Origin: Amycolatopsis rubida | Lineage (GTDB): Bacteria; Actinomycetota; Actinomycetes; Mycobacteriales; Pseudonocardiaceae | Direction: 5' to 3' | Assembly: GCF_900115345.1 (NCBI RefSeq) | Contig: NZ_FOWC01000003.1 | Coordinates: 496,001-560,000, forward strand | Length of the DNA stretch: 64,000 nucleotides | In this document: positions 24,403 to 33,025 of the stretch, in pieces | Layout of the letters: every line of letters begins with the position of its first letter | Numbering within the stretch: position 1 is the first letter of the stretch | Program-made: the position numbers and the translations under genes | The notes under the pieces: model-generated | The model's input: the letters and a program-made list of their open reading frames with translations, nothing else | What the model was told of the DNA's origin: nothing | The model's database searches: none

Positions 24403-24517
24403 CGGTCCACTGTGGACGCTTCGGTCGGCCGGTGCTCGCGCGGCCGCCGCGGTTCCGGCTTCGCGGCGGGGTTTTCGGCGCGGCGGGCGTGACTTCGCGG
24501 TGGCGCGCCTGGCGAGG

Positions 24518-25444
24518 TCAGCCGCGGCGGATCGGGCCCAGTTTCGCCGAAAGGGCCTCGGCGAGGTCGGCCGGACGGGGCGGTCCGGCGGCGCGGTCGG
24601 CGGCCCAGGCCAGCGCGAGCCTGCTCGGTTCCCAGCCGTCCTCCTCGATCCGGACCAGCTGGAACTCCGGCGGCGAGAACATCCGGCCGATGAACGAGGC
24701 CGGAGCGTAGGAGACGAGGGCGACCAGCCGCCGGTTGAACACCTGCGCGGCCATTTCGAGTTCGCCGCCGCGCCCGCTGACCGCGCGCACGATGTTCCGG
24801 ACGCCGCGGCTGGCGAGTTTCCTGGTCAGCGCGGCGAGGATGACCGGGTTCGGCCGGGCGAAGTCGATGACCACCTCGCGGTCGCGCAATTCCTCGATGC
24901 GGACGAGGTCGCGGCAGGCGAGCGGATCGTCCGCGCGGACCGCGATCGCGCCCTGGTACTCGGCGACGGTGCGGGCGCGCAGCCGCTGATCCTCGACGGC
25001 GAGGTGGATCAGCCCGAGTTCCAGATGCCCGGACACGAGTTTCGCGGTGACCTCGGCGGCGGAACCGGCGACCTCGAACGTCGCCGGGGCGGCCAGCCCG
25101 CCGACCGCGGTTTCCAGGTCTTCGAGCAGATCCGACGGCGCGTACGCGGTGGCCCCGACCCGGATCGGCGTGCCGTCCTCGAGAACTCCCGCCGCGATGT
25201 CCTTCAGGCCCTCGACCTGGCGCAGGATCGCCCGCGCCGGGCCGAGCAGCGCTTGGCCGAGCGGGGTGAGCCGGACCTCGTGGTAGTGCCGTTCGAACAG
25301 CGGGCCGCCGAGTTCGCGTTCGAGCAGCTTGATCTGCTTGCTGAGCGGGGGAGGAGTGATCCGCAGCCGGTCCGACGCGCGCTTGAAGTGCAGTTCGTCG
25401 GCGACCGCGACGAAGTACTTCAGCCGGGTGAAATCGATCTCCAT
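24518..25444 (-). CDS. LysR-family regulator
   Basis: A 308-residue LysR-type regulator: N-terminal winged helix (MEIDFTRLKYFVAVADELHFKRASDRLRITPPPLSKQIKLLERELGGPLFERHYHEVRLT) followed by a periplasmic-binding-protein-like effector domain. It is transcribed in the same direction as, and downstream of, the CoA-transferase/acyl-CoA dehydrogenase operon (28-30 kb), with 250 bases in between, so it may be independently expressed. LysR proteins in such settings sense a pathway acid. The effector is unknown. Confidence 0.92.
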   Translation of the reverse strand: MEIDFTRLKYFVAVADELHFKRASDRLRITPPPLSKQIKLLERELGGPLFERHYHEVRLTPLGQALLGPARAILRQVEGLKDIAAGVLEDGTPIRVGATAYAPSDLLEDLETAVGGLAAPATFEVAGSAAEVTAKLVSGHLELGLIHLAVEDQRLRARTVAEYQGAIAVRADDPLACRDLVRIEELRDREVVIDFARPNPVILAALTRKLASRGVRNIVRAVSGRGGELEMAAQVFNRRLVALVSYAPASFIGRMFSPPEFQLVRIEEDGWEPSRLALAWAADRAAGPPRPADLAEALSAKLGPIRRG

Positions 25445-25695
25445 CGTCCAATGTCCAGCGAGGCGGGCGGGTTGCGGCGATCATACGGCGGGGAGCGGCG
25501 GTCGGGTGGGGCTGGCGTCGCCGCGCGGAGCCGCCGGATCCTGGGGCGGTGGGATAGGCGGGGTGGGGCGTCACCGCATCCTCGGGCGACAGGATCGGCG
25601 AGGGACCAGAAGCGGCCGCGCGAGGAGGCGAACGTCCGTTCCGAATCTCGCCCGGCGCGCATCGTCGGCCGGTGCCGGCCCGGGCCCGCCGGAAT

Positions 25696-28071
25696 TCACC
25701 CGGCGCGAGCAGCCCGCCCGCCCTGCTCGTCCGGTACCTCCACCACCCCGCGAGCGACAAGCCCAGCCGTCTCCGCGACCTCCAACCCGAGCAGTTCCGC
25801 CGCGATCTCGAACGTCTGCTCGCCCAGCAGCGGCGCCTGCCCCACCGGCGGATCGGCGACATGCGCGGCGTGGATCTGCACGTTCTCCAGCACGTACGGC
25901 TCCTCCGCGTACGGATGCAGCTCCTCCCGAAACGCCCGCCGCTCCCGATACTGCTCCCATTCCGGCAGGTCGCCCGCCCGCAGCAGCGCCCCGGCCGGAA
26001 CCCCCGCGGCCTGCAGCAGCTCCATCGCCTCGAACGGAGAAAGCCGCTCCGTCCACCCGGTCACCGCCGCATCGATCCGAGTCCGGGAAGCAGCTCGGCC
26101 GGAGCGGGTGGCCAAACCAGGGTCAGCAGCCAGATCGGGACGGTCCAGCACCGAGCACAACGCGCCCCAATCGGCGTCGTTCCGCACCGTGACGGCGAGC
26201 CACTCGTCGTCGCCAGCGGTCGGGAACACGCCCCAAGGCGCGTCGTGCGAGGGACCGTCCAGACAGTGTCCCCGGCGGGCCAGGTCTTCGGCGGCGATCC
26301 GGTCCGCGAAGTGGCTCAGCATTACCTCGGACTGCGCGACGCTCACCGCCCCGCCTTCGTGACTGCGTTCGCGACGGACGAGCAGCGCCAACGCGGCCAG
26401 CGCGCCGATCCGGGCGCACACGTGATCGGGATAGACCGTGACGGCGTCGCTGAACGTGCCCGGTTCGCCGGGATAGATCCACTCGCTGGTGAGTCCGGTC
26501 GCGGCGCGCACGAGCGGGCCGTAGCCGAGCCGGTCGGCCCACGGGCCGGTCGGGCCGAAGGCGGAGCTGTCCACGACGACGATGCCCGGGTTCACCTCGG
26601 ACAGCGCGGCCCGGTCGAGCCCGAGCGAGGCGATGACGCCGGGTTTGAAGTTGGTCAGCACGACGTCCGACTGCGCGACCAGCCGCCGCACCAGCGCTTG
26701 GCCTTCGGGATCGCGCAGGTTGACGCCGATGGCGCGTTTGTTGCGGTGCCCGGCGGCGAAGCCGTGCGACATCAGCCCGGGCAGTGCGGCGCGGGAACCG
26801 TCCGGGAACGCCGAGTTCTCGATCTTGATGACGTCCGCGCCGAGGTCGCCGAAGAGCCGTCCGGTGTCGCCGCCGACCACGATCACGCCGAGGTCCAGAA
26901 CCCGGATTCCCTCCAGCGGACGCCCTTCGCCGCGACGGGGGCGACCAGCGAGGATCGGCGCGGCGGTGACGCGCGCGCCGGTGTCCGGGACGGCGACGGC
27001 GCGGTGTCGGTCGATCTCGGTGATCCCGGCCGGGACCGGTGCGACGAGTCCGGGCGACAGTTCGGTGTCGCGGAAGAAGCCTCGGGCGGCGAGCTGGTCG
27101 GTGTGCAGGGCTTCGGCGAGCGCGAGTACCGCAGCGGTGGGCACGCCGTGGCGTTGGCCCTCGCATTCCAGCGAAGCCCGGGTGCGGTCGGCGAAGAAGC
27201 GGCCGATCGCGGGCAGCAGATCCGGTGACGCGTAGCGTTCGCGCACCTGGTCGTACTTCGGGTCGGCGAATTCGGCCGGGCTGCCCATCCACTCGAACAT
27301 CCCGCGCCACTGCCGGCGCGACAGCAGGCAGATCCGGACATATCCGTCCTGGCAAGGGAAAATCGGGTACCGGTGGCGTTCTTCGGTGCGTCCGCGCGGC
27401 AGATCGCTCAACGGAACCCCGGCGGCGGCGCTGCCGACCATGCCGAACGCCGGGTCCAGCGCCTGCATCGCCCCGTCGAGGACGGCGAAGTCGATGCGGT
27501 CGCCGCGTCCGGTGCGCAGCCGGTCCAGATACAGGCTGACCGCCTGGAACGCGGCCTGGGCGGCGGCGACGTGGTAGGGCAGTTCGCCGGGCGGCAGCAG
27601 CGGCGCGCGGCCGGGGATGCCGGACCGGGAGAGTTCGCCGGTCAGCGCGTGGAACACCGGGGTGGTGGCCTGCCAGCGCCGCCGGGTCGTGGCGCGGCCG
27701 AAGTCGCTGACCGACAGGACGACCAGCGCGGGATGCCGGGTGCGCAGGCCGGGGACGTCGAGCAGTTCTTCGGCGGGCGAGCCCGGCGGGGTGGTCTCGA
27801 TCAGCAGGTCGGCGTCGGCCAGCAGCTGTTCCCAGCCGTGCGAGCCGGGTTCGGCGGTGGCGTGGGCGAAGCCGTGCCGGTCGATCGCGGTGCCGATCGC
27901 GACGCCGTCGACGACCGGTCCGGTGGTGTGGTCGTCGGTGACGCCGGGCAGGACGACCCGGGTGACGCGCGCGCCGAGATCGGCCAGCAGCCGTGCGGTC
28001 GCGGTCATCGGGCCGGAGGACAGATCGAGCACGCGGACCCCGGACAGCGGCGGGTCATAGTCGTCGGGCAA
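25696..28071 (-). CDS. tandem-fused CaiB/BaiF CoA-transferase (two domains in one chain)
   Basis: A 791-residue protein made of two consecutive class III CoA-transferase units. Unit 1 (about 1-375) starts LSGVRVLDLSSGPMTATARLLADLGARVTRV; unit 2 (about 385-791) starts LEGIRVLDLGVIVVGGDTGRLFGDLGADVIKIENS and contains RLGYGPLVRAATGLTSEWIYPGEPGTFSDAVTVYPDHVCARIGALAAL. The catalytic Asp region of unit 1 (TTPVFHALTGELSRSGIPGRAPLLPPGELPYHVAAAQAAFQ) lacks the usual aspartate, and unit 2 has YGPLVRA instead of YD, so the nucleophile is not obvious. Normal class III enzymes are interlocked dimers of single chains; a fusion ties two subunits together. It is the last gene of the operon with two acyl-CoA dehydrogenases, 21 bases downstream. 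Confidence 0.88.
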   Translation of the reverse strand: MPDDYDPPLSGVRVLDLSSGPMTATARLLADLGARVTRVVLPGVTDDHTTGPVVDGVAIGTAIDRHGFAHATAEPGSHGWEQLLADADLLIETTPPGSPAEELLDVPGLRTRHPALVVLSVSDFGRATTRRRWQATTPVFHALTGELSRSGIPGRAPLLPPGELPYHVAAAQAAFQAVSLYLDRLRTGRGDRIDFAVLDGAMQALDPAFGMVGSAAAGVPLSDLPRGRTEERHRYPIFPCQDGYVRICLLSRRQWRGMFEWMGSPAEFADPKYDQVRERYASPDLLPAIGRFFADRTRASLECEGQRHGVPTAAVLALAEALHTDQLAARGFFRDTELSPGLVAPVPAGITEIDRHRAVAVPDTGARVTAAPILAGRPRRGEGRPLEGIRVLDLGVIVVGGDTGRLFGDLGADVIKIENSAFPDGSRAALPGLMSHGFAAGHRNKRAIGVNLRDPEGQALVRRLVAQSDVVLTNFKPGVIASLGLDRAALSEVNPGIVVVDSSAFGPTGPWADRLGYGPLVRAATGLTSEWIYPGEPGTFSDAVTVYPDHVCARIGALAALALLVRRERSHEGGAVSVAQSEVMLSHFADRIAAEDLARRGHCLDGPSHDAPWGVFPTAGDDEWLAVTVRNDADWGALCSVLDRPDLAADPGLATRSGRAASRTRIDAAVTGWTERLSPFEAMELLQAAGVPAGALLRAGDLPEWEQYRERRAFREELHPYAEEPYVLENVQIHAAHVADPPVGQAPLLGEQTFEIAAELLGLEVAETAGLVARGVVEVPDEQGGRAARAG

Positions 28072-28092
28072 GGGAACCAGCCTCCTCGGAGC

Positions 28093-29274
28093 TCAGCTGC
28101 GGCGGACGGCGCGGAAGGGCAGGTCGCGGTCGATCTCGGGCTCCTTGGGCAGGCCGAGGACGCGTTCGGCGATGATCGTGCGCTGGATCTGGTCGGTGCC
28201 GCCGCCGATGGAGGTGAAAAACGCGTTGAGCGCCAGGAAGTTCACGTCGTCGGCGACCGGGTTCTCGTCCCCGGCCAGCAGCGTTTCCGGGCCGGCGATG
28301 CCGGTGCGCAGCCGCCCTTCGGCGTGCAGAATGCCGGACATCGCGAGCTTTCCCAGCGACATCACCGAACTCGACGTGCCCGGTTCGGCGGCGGCTTTCG
28401 CCCGTGCGTTGTTCAGCGCGTTCAGCTCGCGCAACGCGAGCACGGTGGCCAGGTTGTCGCGGACGACCGGATCGGCGAGGCGGCCGCGTTCCCGGGCGAA
28501 TTCGACGAGGTCGTCGGCGATTGATCCGTGCCGGGAGGCCCGCGCGCCCTCGCCCATGATCGAGCGTTCGTACGCGAGCGCGGTCTGCAGCACGCGCCAG
28601 CCCTTGCCCTCTTCGCCGACCAGGTAGTCCGCCGGGATTTCGACGTCGGTCAGGAACACCTCGTTGAAGTGCGCTTCGCCGGTGATCTGCACCAGCGGCC
28701 GGATGTCGACGCCGGGCTGGTGCATCGGCACGACGAAGTAGCTGAGGCCCTTGTGCTTCGGGACGTCCCAGTCGGTGCGCGCGATCAGCAGCGCGTAGTC
28801 CGCGGACTTCGCGCCGGACGTCCAGACCTTCTGGCCGTTGACGATCCAGCGGTCGCCGTCGCGGACCGCGGTGGTGCGCACGCCGGCGAGGTCCGAGCCC
28901 GCGCCGGGTTCGCTGTAGAACAGGCAGGTCCGGGAGCGTTCGGTGAGGACGTCGTAGAGCAGGTCGTTCTTGAGTCTCTCGGTGCCGAACGCGAGGACGG
29001 TGTTGGCCGGGATGCTGTACTTGTCCTGGCGGGCGCCGGGCGCGTCAACGGCGTCGAACTCGGCCGCGACCACATCGGCCAGCTCGGCCGGGCAGGCGCG
29101 GCCGAACCATTCGACCGGCCAGGTCGGCACGGCGTATCCGGCGGCGACGACTTTTTCCAGCCAGGCAATGCGTTCCGGGGTGGTGCTCCAGCGATCCTCG
29201 GCTGGGGCGAGCCCGGTCCATTCCGCGGCGAGCCACGCGCGGACTTCTTCGCGGAGCTGGTTCGCGCTGATCAT
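28093..29274 (-). CDS. acyl-CoA dehydrogenase, large-type subunit
   Basis: A 393-residue acyl-CoA dehydrogenase of the FadE type. It has the FAD/substrate signature FYSEPGAGSDLAGVRTTAVRDGDRWIVNGQKVWTSGA and the C-terminal SIGGGTDQIQRTIIAERVLGLP. It removes hydrogens at C2-C3 of an acyl-CoA. A second, shorter family member precedes it by 3 bases, as in mycobacterial FadE26/27 and FadE28/29 pairs that form alpha2beta2 heterotetramers using one FAD set and attacking steroid side chains; pairing here is inferred. Whether this subunit supplies the catalytic Glu is not settled by eye. Confidence 0.9.
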   Translation of the reverse strand: MISANQLREEVRAWLAAEWTGLAPAEDRWSTTPERIAWLEKVVAAGYAVPTWPVEWFGRACPAELADVVAAEFDAVDAPGARQDKYSIPANTVLAFGTERLKNDLLYDVLTERSRTCLFYSEPGAGSDLAGVRTTAVRDGDRWIVNGQKVWTSGAKSADYALLIARTDWDVPKHKGLSYFVVPMHQPGVDIRPLVQITGEAHFNEVFLTDVEIPADYLVGEEGKGWRVLQTALAYERSIMGEGARASRHGSIADDLVEFARERGRLADPVVRDNLATVLALRELNALNNARAKAAAEPGTSSSVMSLGKLAMSGILHAEGRLRTGIAGPETLLAGDENPVADDVNFLALNAFFTSIGGGTDQIQRTIIAERVLGLPKEPEIDRDLPFRAVRRS

Positions 29275-29277
29275 GAG

Positions 29278-30339
29278 TCAGGCTCCCTTCGAGACGAGGT
29301 AGCGCTCCCGGTGCAGCCGCGAGCCGCCGAACAGCTGCGCGCCGGAGCGGGCGCGGCGCAGGTACAGGTGCGCCGGGTGTTCCCAGGTGAAGCCGATCCC
29401 GCCGTGCATCTGGATCGCCGACAGGGCAACGGTTTCGTACGCTTCCGCGCAAGCGAACCCGGCGAGCGCGATCGCGCCGGGGCTGCCCTCGGCCGCGGCG
29501 TGCCGGGCGGCCGACGTCGCGGATTCGACGTCCAGGAGACGGTCCGCGGCGAGGTGTTTCATCGCCTGGAAACTGCCGATCGCGCGGCCGAACTGGACGC
29601 GGGTTGTGAGGTATTCGACGGTCGTGGCGAAAATCTGCCGAGCACCGCCCGCTTGTTCTCCGGCGAGTGCGATGACGCCGAGGTCCAAGGCTTTCTGCAC
29701 GGCTTCCCAGCCCGCGGCGCCAATCCGCCGCGCCGGGGTGTCGGCGAAGGCGAACCGGGACAGCCGCACGGTCGGGTCGAATACCGATTCCGCGGTGCGA
29801 GTGAAACCGGAGGCGTCGGGTGCGACCTCGAAGACGCCGATGTCGTCGCCGGTGCGAGCGACGACGAGAATGACGTCGGCGACCTGGCCGAAGGTCACAT
29901 AGGACGCGGTCCCGGTGAGAGTTCCGTTTGCTTGTACCGCAATGGTTTCAGGTGTCCAGGTGGCACTGACGGCGACGGTCCCGATCGAAGACCCGTCGGC
30001 GAGCGCGGGCAGCAGGCGGCGTTTGTCCTCTTCGGACCCGGCGGCGTCGATGAGCGTCGCGGTCAGCACCGCGCTCGACAGGAACGGCGACGGCAGCAGC
30101 GCCGCCCCGATTTCCTCCGAAACCGCTTCGAGTTCTTCCGCGCCCAGGCCGACTCCGCCGTATTCCGTCGCGATCAGCAGGCCGGGCAATCCCAGTTCGG
30201 CCAGTTGTTTCCACAGCTGCGGGTCGTAACCGGAGCCGCTCGCCATCACCCGGCGTACGTCGGCCTCCGTGCAGCGGTCCGCGAGCAGGTCGCGCACCGC
30301 CTCTCGCAGCTGTTCGGTTTCCGCGGCGCTGATCGCCAT
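29278..30339 (-). CDS. acyl-CoA dehydrogenase, second subunit
   Basis: A 353-residue acyl-CoA dehydrogenase-family protein starting MAISAAETEQLREAVRDLLADRCTEADVRRV. The middle segment is shorter than in the partner, and the FAD-binding motif is divergent (TASYVTFGQVADVILVVARTG), while the C-terminal domain is conserved (RVQFGRAIGSFQAMKHLAADRLLDVESATSAARHAA, QMHGGIGFTWEHPAHLYLRRA). This is the pattern of the beta subunit in heteromeric FadE pairs. The ATG at 30339 follows GGAAAGGCGGTCCGGCG; the frame is open upstream but without homology. First gene of the operon. Confidence 0.85.
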   Translation of the reverse strand: MAISAAETEQLREAVRDLLADRCTEADVRRVMASGSGYDPQLWKQLAELGLPGLLIATEYGGVGLGAEELEAVSEEIGAALLPSPFLSSAVLTATLIDAAGSEEDKRRLLPALADGSSIGTVAVSATWTPETIAVQANGTLTGTASYVTFGQVADVILVVARTGDDIGVFEVAPDASGFTRTAESVFDPTVRLSRFAFADTPARRIGAAGWEAVQKALDLGVIALAGEQAGGARQIFATTVEYLTTRVQFGRAIGSFQAMKHLAADRLLDVESATSAARHAAAEGSPGAIALAGFACAEAYETVALSAIQMHGGIGFTWEHPAHLYLRRARSGAQLFGGSRLHRERYLVSKGA

Positions 30340-30394
30340 CGCCGGACCGCCTTTCCCGTCGTCGGGTCTCGATTCCCATGCTGGGTCCGGAAAA

Positions 30395-30412
30395 CCGCGA
30401 TGTACATCACGG
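30395..30412. promoter_or_regulatory. palindromic operator between divergent catabolic operons
   Basis: CCGC-GATGTACATC-ACGG: a perfect 10-bp palindrome extended to 18 bp with one mismatch pair. It lies in the 215-base gap between the two acyl-CoA dehydrogenase operon starts (30339 and 30555). Its central position suggests one regulator controls both operons. The cognate regulator is not identified; the nearest candidates are the LysR at 24518 and the MarR at 23974. Confidence 0.65.
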
Positions 30413-30554
30413 ATTCCGACACCGGCAGGTTTCCGGGAGCGACATCGGCGCACGTGTCGCGGGCGCACATCTGCCGGTGTCCCGACCGGTCGTTTACGCC
30501 GGGTCAGCGGGATGCGAACGTGGAGACGCGGCCACCGGCCGGGAACGGAGTGCG

Positions 30555-31742
30555 ATGATGACGAGCAGGCGGGAGACCTCGGCGCGCCGGAGGGCGGCAA
30601 TCGCCGGTCTCGGGCTCACCGAGCTGGGGAAAGTCTACGGTCCGAGCGCGCGGCAGTTCGCCGCGCAGGCCGTCCGGCGGGCAGCCGCGGACGCCGGGAT
30701 CGGGCTGTCCGGCATCGACGGGCTGCTGGTGTCCGCCGGCACGACGCCCGGAGTGGACCTCAGCCTGCAAGTCGACTTGGGACTGCGGGACCTGCGCCTG
30801 TGCACCCAGATGCAGGCATTCGGCTCGACGGCGGGCGCGATGGTGCAGTACGCCGCGATGGCCGTCGAAGCGGGCATGGCCGGCACTGTGGCCTGCGTGT
30901 TCGCGGACGCGCCGCTCAAGCAGGGCAAAGCGACCGGTGCGGCTTACGGCGGAGGGCGCACGACTCCGGCCGGCTGGGGAAGCCTGCTGGGCTCCAGCGG
31001 TTTCGCCGGGCCGAACTCGTTCTACGCGCTCGCCGCGCGACGGCACATGAAGACTTACGGCACCACGAGCGAGCAGTTCGGCGCGATCGCGGTCGCGCAG
31101 CGCGCGTGGGCGGCGAAGAACCCGCTGGCACAGCTGCGCGATCCGATCACCGTGGCCGACCATCAAGCGTCGCGGTTCATCGCGGAACCGTTCCATCTGC
31201 TGGACTGTTGCCTGGTGTCGAACGGCGGCGCGGCGGTGATCGTGACGTCGGCTGAGCGAGCGAAAGAACTCGCTCAGCCTGCTGTCCAGGTGCTCGGCTG
31301 GGGACAAGCGCATCCGGGCGATTCGTTCCGCCGCAACGACAATCTCGGTCTCGTGAGCGGTGCGGCGCAGTCCGGTCCGGCGGCGATGGAGATGGCCGGA
31401 GTGACTATCGAGGACATCGACGTCGCCGAGATCTACGACTGCTACACCTTCACCGCGCTGCTCACCCTGGAGGACTACGGGTTCTGCGGCAAGGGCGAAG
31501 GCGGCGAGTTCGTCGAGACGCCGGGCATGCTCGGCCCGGACGGCAAGCTCGCGGTCAACACCGGCGGCGGCCAGCTGTCGTCGTACTACCTGTGGGGAAT
31601 GACGCCGCTGTCCGAGGCGATCATCCAGGCGCGGGGCCAGGGCGGCGAACGCCAGGTGCCGAAGCACGACACCGTGCTGGTTTCGGGCAACGGCGGCATT
31701 CTGGACCACCACAGCACGCTCGTGCTGGGAGCGGAGGGATGA
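30555..31742 (+). CDS. thiolase-fold protein, Ltp2/SCPx-like (probable acyl-CoA retro-aldolase or thiolase)
   Basis: A 395-residue thiolase-superfamily protein. The N-terminal AAIAGLGLTELGK and the C-terminal VAEIYDCYTFTALLTLEDYGFCGKGEGGEFVE and NTGGGQLSSYYLWGMTPLSEAIIQARGQGG match the SCP2-thiolase/Ltp2 group. Where thiolases carry the nucleophilic Cys in the N-terminal half, the local sequence is AFGSTAGAMVQ with no Cys, as in Ltp2, which acts as a retro-aldolase on steroid side chains with a DUF35 partner. Here the next gene is a DUF35 protein with overlapping stop/start (ATGA), strongly supporting a complex. Substrate unknown. The ATG at 30555 follows GGAACGGAG. Confidence 0.85.
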   Translation: MMTSRRETSARRRAAIAGLGLTELGKVYGPSARQFAAQAVRRAAADAGIGLSGIDGLLVSAGTTPGVDLSLQVDLGLRDLRLCTQMQAFGSTAGAMVQYAAMAVEAGMAGTVACVFADAPLKQGKATGAAYGGGRTTPAGWGSLLGSSGFAGPNSFYALAARRHMKTYGTTSEQFGAIAVAQRAWAAKNPLAQLRDPITVADHQASRFIAEPFHLLDCCLVSNGGAAVIVTSAERAKELAQPAVQVLGWGQAHPGDSFRRNDNLGLVSGAAQSGPAAMEMAGVTIEDIDVAEIYDCYTFTALLTLEDYGFCGKGEGGEFVETPGMLGPDGKLAVNTGGGQLSSYYLWGMTPLSEAIIQARGQGGERQVPKHDTVLVSGNGGILDHHSTLVLGAEG

Positions 31743-32158
31743 CAGTGCGGATCAACCCAGTCGCCCGCGACGAGGAGTCCGCGGCGTTCTTCGACGGCAC
31801 CGCGGCAGGCGAGTTCCGGCTGTTGCGGCGGCGCGGCACCGGCGAGTGCCTGGATCCGCGTACGGTCCCGGACCCCGACGACGATCTGGAGTGGACGGCA
31901 GCCGCGGGAACCGGCACGGTGGTGTCGTGGTCGGTGGTGCACAAGCGGGCGCGCGACGGCGGCGAGCCGGAGCGCGTGGTCGTCGGCATCGTGGAGCTGG
32001 CCGAGGGACCGTGGTGGTGGGGCCGGCTCGACGCCGACCCGGACGCGGACCTCTGGCAGTTGCCGGTGCGGGCAGCGTTCGTGCCCTCCGGTCCCGAACC
32101 TGACCACGAGAAGGTGCCGGTCTTCGCACCGGCGGAGGAGGACGGTCATGTCCGATGA
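31739..32158 (+). CDS. DUF35 OB-fold protein, partner of the thiolase-like protein
   Basis: A 139-residue DUF35 protein. N-terminal helices (INPVARDEESAAFFDGTAAGEFRLLRRRGTGECLDPR) precede the OB-fold core (TGTVVSWSVVHKRARDG, VVVGIVELAEGPWWWGRLDAD). The zinc-ribbon cysteines found in many DUF35 proteins are reduced to a single Cys. DUF35 domains dock on Ltp2-type thiolase proteins and shape the aldolase active site, as ChsH2 does with Ltp2. The gene starts inside the stop of the thiolase-like gene and ends inside the enoyl-CoA hydratase gene, so the three are translationally coupled. Confidence 0.85.
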   Translation: MTVRINPVARDEESAAFFDGTAAGEFRLLRRRGTGECLDPRTVPDPDDDLEWTAAAGTGTVVSWSVVHKRARDGGEPERVVVGIVELAEGPWWWGRLDADPDADLWQLPVRAAFVPSGPEPDHEKVPVFAPAEEDGHVR

Positions 32159-32942
32159 CGCCCCGGCCGCGCTTGTCGACCAGCGCGGGCACGTCCTGGT
32201 GATCACGCTCAACCGGCCGCACGCGATGAACGCGGTCAACGCCGAGCTGAGCGAACTCGTCGGCACCGCGCTGGAACGGGCCGAACAGGATCCGGACACG
32301 CGCGTCGTCGTGCTGACCGGCGCGGGGGAGCGGGCGTTCTGCGCCGGAGCCGACCTGAAAGCCGTTTCGCGAGGCGAGTCGCTCGCCGCGCCGGGGCACG
32401 AGGAATGGGGCTTCGCCGGATACGTGCGGCACCCGGTCTCGAAGCCGACGATCGCCGCGGTGAACGGGTTCGCCCTCGGCGGCGGCACCGAACTCGCGCT
32501 GGCCAGCGACCTGGTGGTGGCGGCCGAATCGGCGAAATTCGGGCTGCCGGAAGTGAAGCGCGGCCTCTTCGCGGCGGCGGGCGGGGTGTTCCGGCTGCCG
32601 CGGCAGATCCCGCAGAAGATCGCGATGGAGATGATGTTCACCGGCGAACCCCTCGACGCCGCCCGCGCGGCGACGCTCGGGCTGGTGAACCACGTGGTCC
32701 CGGACGGCGACGTGCTGACCGAGGCGCTGGCGCTGGCGGAGAAGATCGCCGCGAACGCGCCGTTGGCGGTGCAGGCCAGCAAACGCGTCGCACTGGGCAT
32801 TGTGGACGGTGCGATCGCGGACGACGACAGCGACTGGGACAACACTCGCGAGAACGCCGTCGGGGTCATGACGAGCGAGGACGTCCGCGAGGGGACGATG
32901 GCGTTCGTCGAGAAGCGCGCGCCGGTCTGGCAGGCGAAGTAA
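32148..32942 (+). CDS. enoyl-CoA hydratase/isomerase (crotonase) family protein
   Basis: A 264-residue crotonase. The oxyanion loops are clear: GERAFCAGADLKAVS and PTIAAVNGFALGGGTELALASDLVVAAESAKFGLPEVKRGLFAAAGGVFRLPRQIP, where Glu in PEVKRGL is one of the catalytic acidic residues of hydratases. It starts 11 bases before the DUF35 stop. It probably hydrates the enoyl-CoA made by the divergent acyl-CoA dehydrogenase pair, the product of which the Ltp2/DUF35 pair could cleave. Crotonases include many reaction types, so hydratase is the most likely but not proven role. Confidence 0.92.
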   Translation: MSDDAPAALVDQRGHVLVITLNRPHAMNAVNAELSELVGTALERAEQDPDTRVVVLTGAGERAFCAGADLKAVSRGESLAAPGHEEWGFAGYVRHPVSKPTIAAVNGFALGGGTELALASDLVVAAESAKFGLPEVKRGLFAAAGGVFRLPRQIPQKIAMEMMFTGEPLDAARAATLGLVNHVVPDGDVLTEALALAEKIAANAPLAVQASKRVALGIVDGAIADDDSDWDNTRENAVGVMTSEDVREGTMAFVEKRAPVWQAK

Positions 32943-33025
32943 GCTTTCTGTACTCGGGAAAACGCGCTCTGTTCGCATCGGGCAGCGCCGCCCCGCCGGC
33001 GCCGGGATCGTGGCAGACTCGGTGA

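Noticed and set aside
25696..32942. Polyketide or other biosynthetic gene cluster
   Set aside because: No carrier protein, ketosynthase or NRPS domain is present; the thiolase and CoA enzymes fit catabolism.
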